A stretch of 64,000 nt of DNA from Streptomyces sp. NBC_01237 (GCF_035917275.1 NZ_CP108508.1:7874001-7938000), one strand, 5' to 3'. Counted from the stretch's first letter, positions 52,201-60,217 are shown. Made by a program: numbers and translations. The notes: generated by a model from the letters alone, not told the origin.

Positions 52201-53170
52201 TACTGATTTCTGCAAGGCAGCTCATGATCTCGGGTGGATTAGCCCAACCGAGGACTTTCTCGAGCTCATCGGTGTCCGAGACGCAATGCGTTGCGTCGGA
52301 GGGAGCGCCAGTTCTTGCGTCTGGACGGTCGCAGGGCTCATTCCGGTTGGAAAAATCGCCAAGATCGCCAAGATCGCCAAAATGGCGAAGCGCGGCAAGT
52401 GCAACAGCTTCCTGCCCGACACCAGCGTTCTCATGGCTGACGGGACACGCAAAGCGATTGCCGATGTTGAAGTCGGCGACAAGGTTCTGGCCACGGACCC
52501 AGAAACCGGCGAAACCATAGCGAAGACCGTAACGGCAGAGATCCTTGGGCAGGGCCCCAAGACCCTCGTAAGAGTCACCTTTGACCCCAATGGAAACTCC
52601 GAAGCAGCGTCAATCACAGCCACAGCCGGCCATCCCTTCTGGGTGGCGGAGCTCAGGCAATGGGTCGATGCCGAAGATCTTCGTGCAGGTCAGCACCTTC
52701 GTACGAGTGCCGGAAAGCTTGAGCGCGTAGCCGACGTAAAGAACTGGGCCCAGGTAGCCAAGGTCTACAACCTGACGGTCGCAGACCTGCACACGTACTA
52801 TGTCCTCGCAGGCAGCACACCAGTACTCGTGCACAACAGCTCGGGTAACGCATCTATCGATGACTTTAGAGGCGGATCCTACTTTCATACGGTGCTGAAC
52901 ACAGCCCAGGGGAACATAGACGTCGGAGCCTTCGTCGAAATCGATGGAAATAAGCTCGTACTAGATAATGTGGCTATCTATGGAGCGGACGGCGATCTTC
53001 CCCGAGGCTCTGTCGGTGCAAGTGATTTCTTGGCTCTTAAGAGAAATATCATAGAAGCGGCTGCAGCCCAGGGATTTGGGAAGCTTGAGGTCAATTGGCT
53101 TCGCACAAGCTCAGGTCCGGAGAATGGTAAGTCGGGAAAATGGAATATCGACCTTCCTAAGGGATGCTAG
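46250..53170 (+). CDS. RHS-repeat polymorphic toxin with Hint self-cleavage domain
   Basis: The 2306-residue protein has a signal peptide (SALSAVMIASLLQTAAAPVV), a long N-terminal carrier, YD/RHS repeats (TYEYDQLGRQKTATDPDKGR; YGYDEAGNVLSIAD) forming the shell, and the RHS core signature YDPDTGRFISVDPILDLSDP near 1845. A Hint domain spans about 2051-2196, from CNSFLPDTSVLMADGTRKAI through ATAGHPFWV to VLVHN. Cleavage after Asn 2196 would free a toxin of about 110 residues (IDDFRGGSYFHTVLNTAQGN; SDFLALKRNIIEAAAAQGFG; KLEVNWLRTSSG). I recognise no toxin family for it. ATG 46250 fits the signal peptide; the frame reaches back to 46202. A candidate immunity gene follows 34 bases later. Confidence 0.92.
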   Translation: MRTARISPPRARMLRRSSFALSAVMIASLLQTAAAPVVAAASSNLPGLPASEKPITGAKNNTVKPRAVTKGPRIPANAPKASKPAPTKGTVTVPTTGAKDAPHFVRPKGQPISIGRTSARTVANKAASVGTGSTPATTEVTSRILDRTQAERAGVNGMMFTLTPKSPAASDRTPQDPAKSPFAVTVDYSEFAESYGGAYASRMKLIELPVCALTTPERKQCRSGKPLTATNDTAGQTLTTNAVTLRSGAATVLAATATATGDKGDYKATPLSPSSTWITSLNTGDFTWSYDIPVPDVPGGLKPRLGLSYSSGSMDGRTGGTNNQGSWVGDGFDLWPGFIERRYKPCVDDGVKNTDGSEPGDMCWAYDNAFISFNGSSGELVPAGKDEFKLKSDDGTRINRLESADRANGDNDNEYWRLTTNDGTQYFFGYHRLPGWAAGKPTTDSTWTHPVYGNDTGEECHTSAFSDSWCQQAWRWNLDYAVDTHGNTVSYHYAKETNSYGRNLKANDDTPYTRGGTLKRIDYGQKSNDLYASKPLSQVVFDSLERCLPQTGVTCAPDTIDAKAFYWYDTPWDLNCDEGTSCDNGRLSPSFWTRNRLTGITTQVLNTGGTYDKVDSWKLDHRWGMADTDYQLLLESIQHTGESATPALTLPKTTFAYTQLANRLDKTGDGYAPFIKERLSTVDDEYGGQVSANYSAPACDWNALPTPETNSTRCFPQFIGGTSSIPAEQHWFNKYVTTSVTAKDRTGGAPDQLTRYQYLGSAAWHYNDDDGLIKEKEKTWSQWRGYGQVRVLSGGQGGDAAMKTQRDSYFLRGMDGDRKNKTGGVKSVSVALPDNEGDSITDHESAAGFSYKTVTFDQPGGKVLQKAVDRPWHHETAKKVRDWGTVTANFTGTSNAKQWVSLDRGAGAKWRTTSKATKQDTIAGRVVQIDDFADDSTDTDDQCTRTTYPEVTTKNILGLTSRIETIAKACGITQIDRSKDVISDARAAYDGGAYGAAPTRGDVTAAATLKSHDGTKATYLEASSTHDAYGRQLTMVDLAADVTVTGTSVPVRAVRNDGLTTTTTYTPSSGLPATIKMTTPPAKAGDAASALTSITTIDPRRGTAVKQTDANNNATHIAYDALGRTVKVWRPDRPVSKTPSEEFIYTITEGKAVAVAAKTLDNKGGQLTSYVLYDGLLRQRQNQAPGPEGGSILSDVFYDERGLATKSFAPYFVTGKPSATIFKPDNAWSIETQTHTTFDGLNRPVEARQIAGNGDGGKVLSTAKTIYDGDRTTTIPPVGSTATTTLTDVRGNTTELRQHHTPSADAPFDSTSYQYTPRGQLSKVTDPLGNNWTYEYDQLGRQKTATDPDKGRSESTYDDRGQLTFSKGSRADVPGLAYIYDGLGRQTEVREGSVTGAPRIKHVYDTVARAKGQLAESTRYVGEQEYTTKVTSYDALYRAIRTSVVIPAVEGKLQGTYQTGATFLPSGLPDGTNYSAAGSLPGGSVGYTYEEQTLRPIGVYGQGVTASASFSSTGKPLQYEMGLTDGGKKTTVTNSYEWGTQRLSTARVDREDQAGVDRHATYGYDEAGNVLSIADVSRTGTDNQCFTYDYLTRLTEAWTQPVTTCATAPAAEKLGGPEPYWQSFTYDKAGNRKTETLHDSTGNAAKDITRSYNYPPAGSKNPHSLTSRTTTDSTGTSTESYVYDPAGNTTTRPEQELTWDAENHLATVTENGKTTSYLYDTSGNRLISRTPTETTLHLGHTEVTLATGADQAKATRYVSLGGGHTAIRSDDGSFAFTIADHHGTGELAIQANNLSITQRRTLPFGEIRGQTPTNWPGTKGFVGGTDDTKTTGLTHLGAREYDPDTGRFISVDPILDLSDPQQMHGYTYANNNPATLSDPSGLRPDGACGGAHQCSADTGSYTKTDDGWEYKDKATGSSGGSGSANPTGDNSGSANGSDERPVVGGEPIPTKAELYYSGYSYGKPASYSELIVKWAQNKCSSDSGTDFCKAAHDLGWISPTEDFLELIGVRDAMRCVGGSASSCVWTVAGLIPVGKIAKIAKIAKMAKRGKCNSFLPDTSVLMADGTRKAIADVEVGDKVLATDPETGETIAKTVTAEILGQGPKTLVRVTFDPNGNSEAASITATAGHPFWVAELRQWVDAEDLRAGQHLRTSAGKLERVADVKNWAQVAKVYNLTVADLHTYYVLAGSTPVLVHNSSGNASIDDFRGGSYFHTVLNTAQGNIDVGAFVEIDGNKLVLDNVAIYGADGDLPRGSVGASDFLALKRNIIEAAAAQGFGKLEVNWLRTSSGPENGKSGKWNIDLPKGC

Positions 53171-53204
53171 CGAAAGCTCACCAAACGATGGGAAGAGTAT
53201 CTGC

Positions 53205-53462
53205 ATGGATAGATACCTAAGTGCGCTGAGCTCAGCGCGCGGGGACTTTGAAGACGGTGCTGGCCGTGAAGCCATCCTGATCAAGTTGAAGGAGGCGGGC
53301 CTATCGCAAGTCGAGTGCATTCGCGCTGTTGTGGATCTCGGATTGAGCAGTCGATCAGATGCCAAGCATCTCGTGCATTTCAGTCGGGCTTGGTCGTCCA
53401 CCAGAATGCAGAGCGAGCGCTTGCATAACAGTCTCGAAGACCTAATGGATGAAAATCCATAA
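53205..53462 (+). CDS. Candidate immunity protein for the RHS toxin
   Basis: The 85-residue protein begins MDRYLSALSSARGDFEDGAG and continues LKEAGLSQVECIRAVVDLGL and AKHLVHFSRAWSSTRMQSER. It is small, helical and acidic, without signal or membrane segment. ATG 53205 follows GGAAGAG. Its position directly after an RHS-Hint toxin, in the same direction, is the standard place for the cognate immunity gene. The codon use is less GC-rich than surroundings, as for horizontally exchanged toxin-immunity modules. No family was recognised, so the function is positional inference. Confidence 0.65.
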   Translation: MDRYLSALSSARGDFEDGAGREAILIKLKEAGLSQVECIRAVVDLGLSSRSDAKHLVHFSRAWSSTRMQSERLHNSLEDLMDENP

Positions 53463-53467
53463 GTTAC

Positions 53468-54630
53468 TGAGGTCTAACTCGGGATGTCGTGTTGCTGATT
53501 AGGGGGTCGGATGGTCAGGCCGGTCTCGGTGAGGCAGCCGTCGATGAGGTTGCTGCGGTACTGGATGTGCCGTAGGCCGTGCCGGATGGTCTGGACGAGG
53601 TGTTCCGGGGTGCTGAAGGCGACGTTGGAGAGCCAGCCGCGCCGCAGGAGGGACCAGATGCCTTCGGCTGGGTTGAGGTCGGGTGCGTAGGGCGGCAGGT
53701 AGTAGATGGTCAGCCAGTCCCGGGCTTCGGCGAACTTCCGCAGACCGGCGGCCTTGTGCACATTGAGGTTGTCCCAGACGAGAACGATCGGGCCGTCGAG
53801 CTGCTGGTGGGCGGCGATGAGCAGGTCGCGGTAGTCGCGCCAGGAGAAGCTCTTGCGCCCGTCACGGTTGCCGTCGTCGCGGCGGGGCCGGTAGATCAGC
53901 CTTGACCGGTGGCCGGGTTTGTAGCAGGTCAGAGCTGCGATGGATATGCGTCTGCGGGAACGTCCGCGGACCCGAACTACCGGGGTCCGGCCGCGTGGCG
54001 ACCACGTCTTCGCGTGCGGCGGCGTCATGGAGAATCCGGCCTCGTCCTCGAAGACCAGCCAGGCTCCACGGGCCGCCGCGAGCCTTCCGCGCAGGGCCAC
54101 ACCTCCTTGACCCACCCCGCGACCGCGTCGTCGTCCCGCTCCATCGCTCTACGAGCCGGCACCTGGCAGGACCAGCCGTTTCGTACCAACAGCTTCCGCA
54201 CGCCCTGGATCGTGTACGTCAGATGGAAGCGTCGCCCGATCACTGTCCTGACCCGGCTGAGAGTCCAGCGCTGGTCCTCCCAGCCGTGCGCGGTCGGCCC
54301 TTTGGCCAGCTCCGCCTCCAACTGGGTGAACTGCTTTTCGCTCAGCCTCGGCAACGACGCCGGCCCCTGCGACCGCAAGGACCGCGGGCCGTCCTCCGCC
54401 CACGCGTGACGCCATCGCTGGACCGAGCGGACGCTGACTCGCAGATCTCTGGCGATCGCTGAACTGCCCTCGCCCAAGGCGAACCGCTCGGCCGCCTTGA
54501 GTCGTAACTCCTCGCGGAACTGCTGCCGTTCGACGGTCAGCCCGCCTCCTTGTGGATACCGCATGACTCCGGTGATACCGCAGCCACCGACCAGCCGTCA
54601 CCCCCTACGACACCACGAGTTCAGCCTCAG
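53468..54630 (-). mobile_element. IS630-family insertion sequence with TA target duplication
   Basis: Imperfect inverted repeats of 24 bases (53468-53491 and 54607-54630, 19 of 24 matching) start CTGAGG and end TGTCGT. TA dinucleotides flank both sides (53466-53467 and 54631-54632), the known IS630 target duplication. The element sits immediately after the RHS immunity gene. Confidence 0.9.
53474..54564 (-). pseudogene. IS630-family transposase, frameshifted
   Basis: The N-terminal frame (54564 to about 54090) has the helix-turn-helix part (LRLKAAERFALGEGSSAIAR; DLRVSVRSVQRWRHAWAEDG) and TLSRVRTVIGRRFHLTYTIQ. The DDE part is in another frame (to 53474): AAARGAWLVFEDEAGFSMTP, LIVLVWDNLNVHKAAG-like text read as GPIVLVWDNLNVHKA, and YLPPYAPDLNPAEGIWSLLR. 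One missing base near 54088-54095 separates them. No clear slippery heptamer was seen, so programmed frameshifting is unlikely. Confidence 0.85.
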
Positions 54631-54646
54631 TACTTGGAGAGTGTTC

Positions 54647-55067
54647 ATGCCCACGGTCAGCCTTCACTTCGATCCGTCTGTCTTCGCTCATCTCGCCCGC
54701 GCGACGGGCGGCGACACCGTCCACCTGACCCTGTCCCTCGGCGGAGGCGACGAGGCCCTCAAGGTCACGCCCCGCCCCGGTAGCTCCTCACGGCCCGCTC
54801 GCCGAACTCCTGCAGGCCGGCCTGCTCAGCGCGGGTACCGAACTCACCTTCTTCCAGCGGCGCGCCAACCGCAGGGGGCGGGCCGTCGTCACTGCCGAGG
54901 GGCGGCTCATCGTCGACGGGCATGCTTCCCCGTTTCCCTCCCCGTCGAAAGCGGCTGAGGCGATCACCGGCAACGTGATCAACGGCTGGACACTGTGGCA
55001 CCTGCCCGACGGACGCACACTAGACGATCTCCGGCGTGAACTCCGGCGGAACGATCCGCAGCACTAA
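54647..55067 (+). pseudogene. RAMA-domain protein, frameshifted
   Basis: ATG 54647 begins MPTVSLHFDPSVFAHLARAT. After DEALKVTPRPGSSS the homology moves one base: PLAELLQAGLLSAGTELTFF, GRAVVTAEGRLIVDGHASPF and AITGNVINGWTLWHLPDGRT, ending at TAA 55067. That second part is the RAMA fold (restriction-enzyme adenine-methylase associated). One extra base near 54790-54800 breaks the frame. It precedes a helicase fragment by 30 bases, a combination that recalls restriction or defence loci. Confidence 0.8.
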
Positions 55068-55096
55068 CCCGTACCGAATCCGAGGGGAGGGCGTCC

Positions 55097-55444
55097 ATGT
55101 CCGTCATCAAGCTGCGCGAACACCAGGTGGTCCAGAAGGCGGCCTTCCGAGAGTGGGTGGGATTCCCCGCACGGTCATCCGTGCCCCCGCAAAGGGCGCG
55201 GGGCACGATCGTGTCCGCGACCGGCTCCGGCAAGACGATCACGGCCGCCGCGTGCGCGCTGGAGAGCTCCGCGGACGGCCGGATCCTCGTCACGGTGCCG
55301 ACCCTGGACCTGCTCGCGCAGACCGCCCAGGCGTGGCGCCTGGTAGGCCACCAGGCGCCGATGGTCGCGGTGTGCTCGCAGTCTTGTGCCGCTCCTCCAG
55401 CTCACCCGCCCGCAGGGATTGCCGCGGCTCCTGGCGCGCGGTGA
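55097..55444 (+). pseudogene. Truncated DEAD/DEAH-type helicase, N-terminal fragment
   Basis: The fragment has MSVIKLREHQVVQKAAFREW and a P-loop GTIVSATGSGKTITAAACAL, then GRILVTVPTLDLLAQTAQAW, the start of a superfamily 2 helicase or Res-subunit ATPase. Homology ends at about 55380 (MVAVCS) and the frame stops at 55444. The DEAH box and the rest are missing. A possible C-terminal fragment of such a helicase lies at 60949-61006. Confidence 0.8.
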
Positions 55445-56206
55445 GCACGTCGAAGCCTGGTCCACATCCGTCAGCAGGAACTCGCTCAACGCCTGGGCGT
55501 GTCGCCGGTAGCCCTCCAGCCACACCAGGGACTCCGGCCGGTAGACCCGCGTCCGGAGGAAGGCCGCCCACCAGAAGGTCGAGGAGGCCCGCGCGTTCGC
55601 GGAGAAGCTGCCCGAGACCGCTGCCGAGCTAGCCCGGCCACGGAGCTGGCGCAACCACGTGTGGGAGACCGACCACATGCAGGCGCCGGTGCTGGTCGAT
55701 GTCGCCGGCAAGTCCCGCAGGCCCACGTGTGGCCCATCAACTTCCCCGGCGGCGTCATCCGCCCGCCCGCGTACGGGACGGGCGCACCGGCACCGGCACC
55801 GACTTCGACCCCGACCCGGACGGCGGCCAGGACGCGCCCGCCCCCGAGGCCCGGCCCGCCCTCCGGCTTGCCGGGTGAACCTGAGCTGCATCCCGCATAG
55901 CACGATGGCGCCCCCGACATGGAGGGCGCCGTCGTCGTTCTCGGACAGCGCGGAGCAGCGTCGGTAGCACCATGAGGCGTCCGAGGCGGGTTGGGAGTAG
56001 GCCGTGGGTGCGGGCGGAAAGTGGCAACCATCTGACTTGGCTTCGCGGCGGACTTTGAAGATTCGACCGGGCCGGGGCTCATAGGCGAGAGAGGAAGAAA
56101 CGGTCCGGCGGCGCCTGGGACGGCCTGCGATCCGCCCCTGCGGACGGCTGGGTTCAGGGTGTCTGGACACCGGGGTGTGCTCGCGCTCCTACGTACGAAC
56201 GACCCC
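55445..56206. other. Decayed sequence with no intact gene
   Basis: Short frames in changing phases (for example AHQKVEEARAFAEKLPETAA near 55570-55630) suggest remnants of one or more genes. No start, full domain or RNA could be supported. Confidence 0.5.
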
Positions 56207-56236
56207 GGGCAAGCCCGTCACCGGGTGGGCTTGCCC
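56207..56236 (-). terminator. Hairpin terminator after the VanZ-like gene
   Basis: GGGCAAGCCC (56207-56216) pairs with GGGCTTGCCC (56227-56236). It lies about 40 bases past the stop of the VanZ-like gene. Confidence 0.75.
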
Positions 56237-56274
56237 AGGGCCGCCTCAGGCTTGCCGGGAGTGGTCCCTGATCC

Positions 56275-57534
56275 TCACCTATCGGGTTGAGTCTTCTGTC
56301 CCGTGGCAGCGTCGATGAAAACGTCGTCTCCGTTCACGCCGATCAGCCAGACCGGCCGCCACTTCCCTCTTACTTGCTGAGCGAGCAGCTTCGTGCTCGT
56401 TGGCTTCGCTCTGGTTTGCTCTGCCACGCGCCTCAGAGCGCCCTTCTCCGTAATTGCTGTCGGTGGTAGTACGGGGTCCCTGACGGGCTTGGAGGTGAAA
56501 CCCATGATGCGGCCCGTTTTGGTGACGGTTACGTCGAGGCGCATCGGCATCATCACGTCGTGGACGTAGCGCCGGTAGGTCACGGCATAGACGGCCTGTG
56601 CGTGGTCCTCACCGACCTGCCGAATCTTCTTCGTGCTGCCCTGGACGCTGTCGGGAAACCACTTCTGGGCGTACGAGTGAGCGACTTCCCCAGCTTGGGC
56701 CTCGGAGAGTTTCCCTTCGTCGCCCTGATTGTCCGTCGCCCATGCCTGCACCAGCGTCCGGTCGGGCCACCACCCAGAGATGGGGCCCCGGTTGGTCACG
56801 GCGGTGATCAGGGAACGCTGTCCACTCTTCTCGGCTGAAGTCTCCGTGACCTGCGTCCCCTTGCCGAAAACGCCGACCGCTGCGTCACGGATCCACTCGT
56901 CCGAACCGTCTAGACTGTCGCCATACGCTCTGTTCCGGTCCTCGATCGCCACGGCGTCGACCGCCCGAACCTGCGTCTGGAACGACCCCGCGAGTATCGC
57001 CGCGGAGACCGCAGCGACACCGATGCCCCAGACCGCATCACGTCTAAGCCGTTGGATGGGCCGCTTGCCCAGCTTCATCCCAAGGACGCCAAGGGCAGTG
57101 CCGATCAGGGAGCCTATCGAGTTGGCCACCATGTCGGTGACACTGCAGGCACGGCCGAGAGGCAGCACCGACTGCAGGAACTCAATGCCGCCACTGGACG
57201 CCACGAACGTCGCTGCGATGGTCACCGGCCGCCGGGAAGCCGTAACGGCAAGAACCGTAGCCGGAACGAACAGGGCGATGTTGAGCAGGGCGCTGGAGGA
57301 GGTGAGCACGTGTCGCGGCATGCCCGCGTCGCACTGCCCGCTCGAAATTCCGGCGCTGCTGGGAAGCAGCGTGACTGTCACGATTCCCGCGGTCGCCGCT
57401 ACGGCCAGAGCTGGCAGGAGAGCTGGGCTGCCGCAGGCCCTGCAGATGAGGGCTGCGGGGATCGCGGTGATCGCAGCCAGGACAAGGAAAGAGATAATCA
57501 GGCCCGGGACGGCGCCGATGGAGGCTTCAATCAC
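56275..57534 (-). CDS. VanZ-like membrane protein with a C-terminal extracytoplasmic domain
   Basis: The 419-residue protein has about five transmembrane helices at 1-190. They hold the VanZ-type pattern: TVTLLPSS near the second helix, LLNIALFVPATVLAVTASRR, then EFLQSVLPLGRACSVTDMVA and NSIGSLIGTALGVLG, corresponding to the conserved E...D..N...G residues. A further helix (WGIGVAAVSAAILAGSF) leads to a soluble domain of about 200 residues (EWIRDAAVGVFGKGTQVTET; VYAVTYRRYVHDVMMPMRLD) with PepSY-like strands. GTG 57534 is the start. The family is linked in some members to glycopeptide tolerance; this does not establish it here. Confidence 0.8.
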   Translation of the reverse strand: MIEASIGAVPGLIISFLVLAAITAIPAALICRACGSPALLPALAVAATAGIVTVTLLPSSAGISSGQCDAGMPRHVLTSSSALLNIALFVPATVLAVTASRRPVTIAATFVASSGGIEFLQSVLPLGRACSVTDMVANSIGSLIGTALGVLGMKLGKRPIQRLRRDAVWGIGVAAVSAAILAGSFQTQVRAVDAVAIEDRNRAYGDSLDGSDEWIRDAAVGVFGKGTQVTETSAEKSGQRSLITAVTNRGPISGWWPDRTLVQAWATDNQGDEGKLSEAQAGEVAHSYAQKWFPDSVQGSTKKIRQVGEDHAQAVYAVTYRRYVHDVMMPMRLDVTVTKTGRIMGFTSKPVRDPVLPPTAITEKGALRRVAEQTRAKPTSTKLLAQQVRGKWRPVWLIGVNGDDVFIDAATGQKTQPDR

Positions 57535-57555
57535 AGCGTGACCTCAAGAAACGGT

Positions 57556-57588
57556 CCGGGGCTGGGCAATTTCCTTGCCCAGCCCCGG
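57556..57588 (-). terminator. Perfect 14-bp hairpin between the small secreted protein and VanZ genes
   Basis: Stems 57556-57569 and 57575-57588 around TTTCC. It lies 11 bases after the stop of the upstream gene (57599). Confidence 0.85.
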
Positions 57589-57598
57589 ATCAGCGGGA

Positions 57599-57994
57599 CT
57601 AACAGACGTCGACGGGAGGGGTGTAGTAGCTGCCGGTGGACGCCACCATGTATCCGGTGATGTCACAGTCCGATACCTGGGACTTCGCCTTCCCGCCCCA
57701 GCTATGCGTCTTGGTCTGCCCGGACGAAATATTCACGGCGGCAGCCTTGTAGAGGGCATCTGATGTGCTCATTGCGAGCTCGATGGAAACGGTACCGCCG
57801 CCGGTCTTTTTGTACGTGGTCGCGGAGTAGTACAGCGTGCAGTTGCCGCTGACAGAGCAGCCGTCGTCCGCCGTGATGGTCAGCACGCCGTTGGACAGCG
57901 TGGTGCTCTTGGAGCCGAAGGCAGCAGCCGTTCCAGCGCTGAGAGCCATGATGCTGGTGAGCGACACGGCCACAGCCGCAGTCTTCCTAAGCAT
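57599..57994 (-). CDS. Small secreted protein of unknown function
   Basis: The 131-residue protein has a signal peptide (TAAVAVSLTSIMALSAGTAA, cleavage near AAAFG) and a beta-rich mature part with four cysteines (DDGCSVSGNCTLYYSA; VSDCDITGYM; PPVDVC) likely to form two disulphides. ATG 57994 has GGGAGG at ideal distance; a further ATG upstream at 58030 is less good. It is followed by a strong terminator and so is a single-gene unit. No family was recognised. Confidence 0.75.
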   Translation of the reverse strand: MLRKTAAVAVSLTSIMALSAGTAAAFGSKSTTLSNGVLTITADDGCSVSGNCTLYYSATTYKKTGGGTVSIELAMSTSDALYKAAAVNISSGQTKTHSWGGKAKSQVSDCDITGYMVASTGSYYTPPVDVC

Positions 57995-58257
57995 GGTGTT
58001 CCCTCCCCTTTTAGCTGCTCCACTTCGCATTCTTCACGGAAGGTCGGCAGCGGCACGTATCCTCTGTCACCCTCAGTCAGCTGGCCACCGCTTTAACGGC
58101 GGCTGTCTCAAAAGCGCTATCAACTGGCCCCACTGTCACGGGCGCAAGCTGTCTGACTGGCGCAGCCGTTCGGACAACACGTCAGCACGGTCGTTGATGT
58201 GGTGGAACTGGGCATCCCGGTCGGGATGCTGCCTGGCGGTGGTCTTGCGCTCAACGG

Positions 58258-58734
58258 ATGACCCATCCCGCCCACGCTGACGCCCCCGCCCGCAAGAGCC
58301 AGACTGATACCCAGCAAGCCGGTGCACGGTCCCGTGCCCGCGCTCACCCCGGGCACGGGACCGTGCACCGGCCGAACACAGGCCCGGCAAGCCAGCGCAG
58401 CGCCCGCCCGGGTGCCACAGCCGGCTCCTACGGCGCGAACTACGAGCAGATGGGCGCCGTCTGGGGCATAACCCGCCAGGGCGCGCGCAAGAAATGGCCC
58501 GACGCCGTTCCCCGACCCGCTGCCGTGACGGCACAGAGGGGCGCGACGCTCGAACTCTTCGGCGGCACAGCCGAACTCGTGCAGGACCCGTCGTCCGGTG
58601 GCTGGGCCTGGGCAGGCGAAGGCGAGGACGAAACCTGCGGCGCCGCCGAGGGCGGCACTTGGTACGCGACGAAGGAAGAGGCCGCCGCTCATGCCGGAGC
58701 CTTCCTGCGCGAGCATGCCGCCACCCTCTCGTAG
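58258..58734 (+). CDS. Hypothetical protein with a possible HTH, N-terminus uncertain
   Basis: Only the last 105 residues look native: YEQMGAVWGITRQGARKKWP, which resembles a helix-turn-helix recognition segment, then LELFGGTAELVQDPSSGGWA and TWYATKEEAAAHAGAFLREH. The first 50 codons run through a perfect 23-bp inverted repeat and appear non-coding. Starts at GTG or ATG 58450 are possible. It may be a truncated regulator; no partner is evident. Confidence 0.5.
   Translation: MTHPAHADAPARKSQTDTQQAGARSRARAHPGHGTVHRPNTGPASQRSARPGATAGSYGANYEQMGAVWGITRQGARKKWPDAVPRPAAVTAQRGATLELFGGTAELVQDPSSGGWAWAGEGEDETCGAAEGGTWYATKEEAAAHAGAFLREHAATLS
58318..58372. repeat. Perfect 23-bp inverted repeat
   Basis: Arms 58318-58340 and 58350-58372 are exact complements around a 9-base spacer. 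There is no T tract. It may be a bidirectional terminator, operator or recombination site. Confidence 0.85.
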
Positions 58735-59211
58735 TGCTCCAGCACGGCTTCGCCGGGAACATGAATCGGCGGCCCGACATCAGCGAGAAGTCGCGGTCGG
58801 CGATGCTGGTCAGACGACCGGGCAGCCAGCACTGGAAGGAGCAAATGCACTTGCCGCGGCGGGCAGGATCCCGCAGTCCGGTACAGCGGCCAGGGGTGGT
58901 GACGGATCAGGTCGAGCCCTGAGTCGTGCCCTGGGTGCCGTCGTGGGGCGCACCATCAGTCGCGCCGGGGTACTCGCGCGGCGGACCCCGGAAAACATGC
59001 TCCGCCCTGGAGGACAAGGGGGCATCCGCGCAGGGCCTGCGGCGTCGGCCACCGCAGCATCGATCTCGCCATCCTGGCCGGGGTACCTGAAGGCGAGCCA
59101 CGCCGGTCTGGGTTCCCGACCGGTGAACTCCCGGGTTCGCCCGACGCGTCCGGGGTGGTGTTCACGGTGCGGCGCGGTCCTGTTGTCCGGCGGTGTTCCG
59201 CCCGCGCCCGG
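58735..59211. other. Intergenic region without supported gene
   Basis: Open frames here are GC-driven and lack ribosome sites or recognisable protein sequence. No hairpin stood out. It separates two genes that converge on it. Confidence 0.5.
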
Positions 59212-60108
59212 TCACCGGGCCGAGCTCGCGTTGTCGTCGGTGAGCGGTGTGAGGCGATAGGGGGTCTGCGTGCTCGCGACCGCCATCCCCAGTCGCGTGA
59301 GGATCGGCCGGCTGGCGGGGAGGGCCTCGACATAGAGGTACCGATGGCCGCGGCGGGCCGCGAGCGCGGCGCGGTGTCCAACCAGGAGTCGGTACAGGCC
59401 GCGGCCCCGCCAGGCCGGCAGGGTCGAGGTGCTCCACAGCGACGCGAAGTCGGTGCCGGTGTGACAGCGGAGCAGCGTCGCGGCGGCGACGTCCCCGTCC
59501 GGTGTCTCGACCACCGTCACGACGGCCGGGTCCCTCTCGTCGGCTGCCCAGTGCTCCAGGGCCGGAGGGAGCCAGCTCCAGCAGCCGCCGCGGGCCCTCT
59601 CGGTCAGCTCCCGGACCCGCGTGAAGTCCTGTGCCGTCGCCACCTGGCGCACCACGAAACCTTCGGGCAGGGCGGGGTGGGCGCCGGGGCCGGTCGCGAT
59701 GTCGGCGGAACGGCCCACCATGACGTATTCACGGTCCTCGGCCACGAAGCCGGCCGCCCGCAGACCGGCGGGCAGGCCGTCGGAGGCGTCGTCTCGGCAG
59801 TACCACGTCAGCGGTACGTTCATCGCCACGCTGCGGGCGCACTCACCGGCGATGAGCATGTCCGGATCCCACCCGCCTGCGGCGGTCGGCGCCGGATACA
59901 GCAACAGCCGTCCCTCCACGGGATCGAACATGCGCGCCACCGGCCCCGCGTCCTCGGCGGCCGGGCTCAGCCATCCGATGAGGTCACCCCGCTCTCCGAG
60001 CACACGCCCCCGCAATTGCGCGTGGTAGAGGTCCAGGCACCCCAGCGCCTGCCGTTCGTCCATGGGGCAATAGAAACACGAAGGGAGAGCCAGCGGGATC
60101 CCGGACAT
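59212..60108 (-). CDS. GNAT-family N-acetyltransferase
   Basis: The protein of about 298 residues transfers an acetyl group from acetyl-CoA; the acceptor is unknown. The GNAT core is in the C-terminal third: VAAATLLRCHTGTDFASLWS, then the acetyl-CoA loop STLPAWRGRGLYRLLVGHRA (Q/R-x-x-G-x-G/A), followed by ALAARRGHRYLYVEALPASR. The N-terminal 150 residues (ALGCLDLYHAQLRGRVLGER; AMNVPLTWYCRDDASDGLPA) resemble a second, degenerate GNAT-like half. ATG 60108 has GGAGG 13 bases upstream; ATG 60063 (MDERQALGCL) is the alternative start. Confidence 0.85.
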   Translation of the reverse strand: MSGIPLALPSCFYCPMDERQALGCLDLYHAQLRGRVLGERGDLIGWLSPAAEDAGPVARMFDPVEGRLLLYPAPTAAGGWDPDMLIAGECARSVAMNVPLTWYCRDDASDGLPAGLRAAGFVAEDREYVMVGRSADIATGPGAHPALPEGFVVRQVATAQDFTRVRELTERARGGCWSWLPPALEHWAADERDPAVVTVVETPDGDVAAATLLRCHTGTDFASLWSTSTLPAWRGRGLYRLLVGHRAALAARRGHRYLYVEALPASRPILTRLGMAVASTQTPYRLTPLTDDNASSAR

Positions 60109-60217
60109 CGGTGCCCGGGATCCTCCGTTCGAATCAGGCACTTCCCCGGCCGCTCCGGACGTTGGGCGGGAAAGCACCCGCACAAGAACACCCGCACCGA
60201 CCGGAGGAACCACCCCC

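Noticed and set aside
53474..54564. Programmed frameshifting in the IS630 transposase
   Set aside because: No slippery heptamer followed by a pseudoknot-like structure was seen at the frame change. A plain missing base is simpler.
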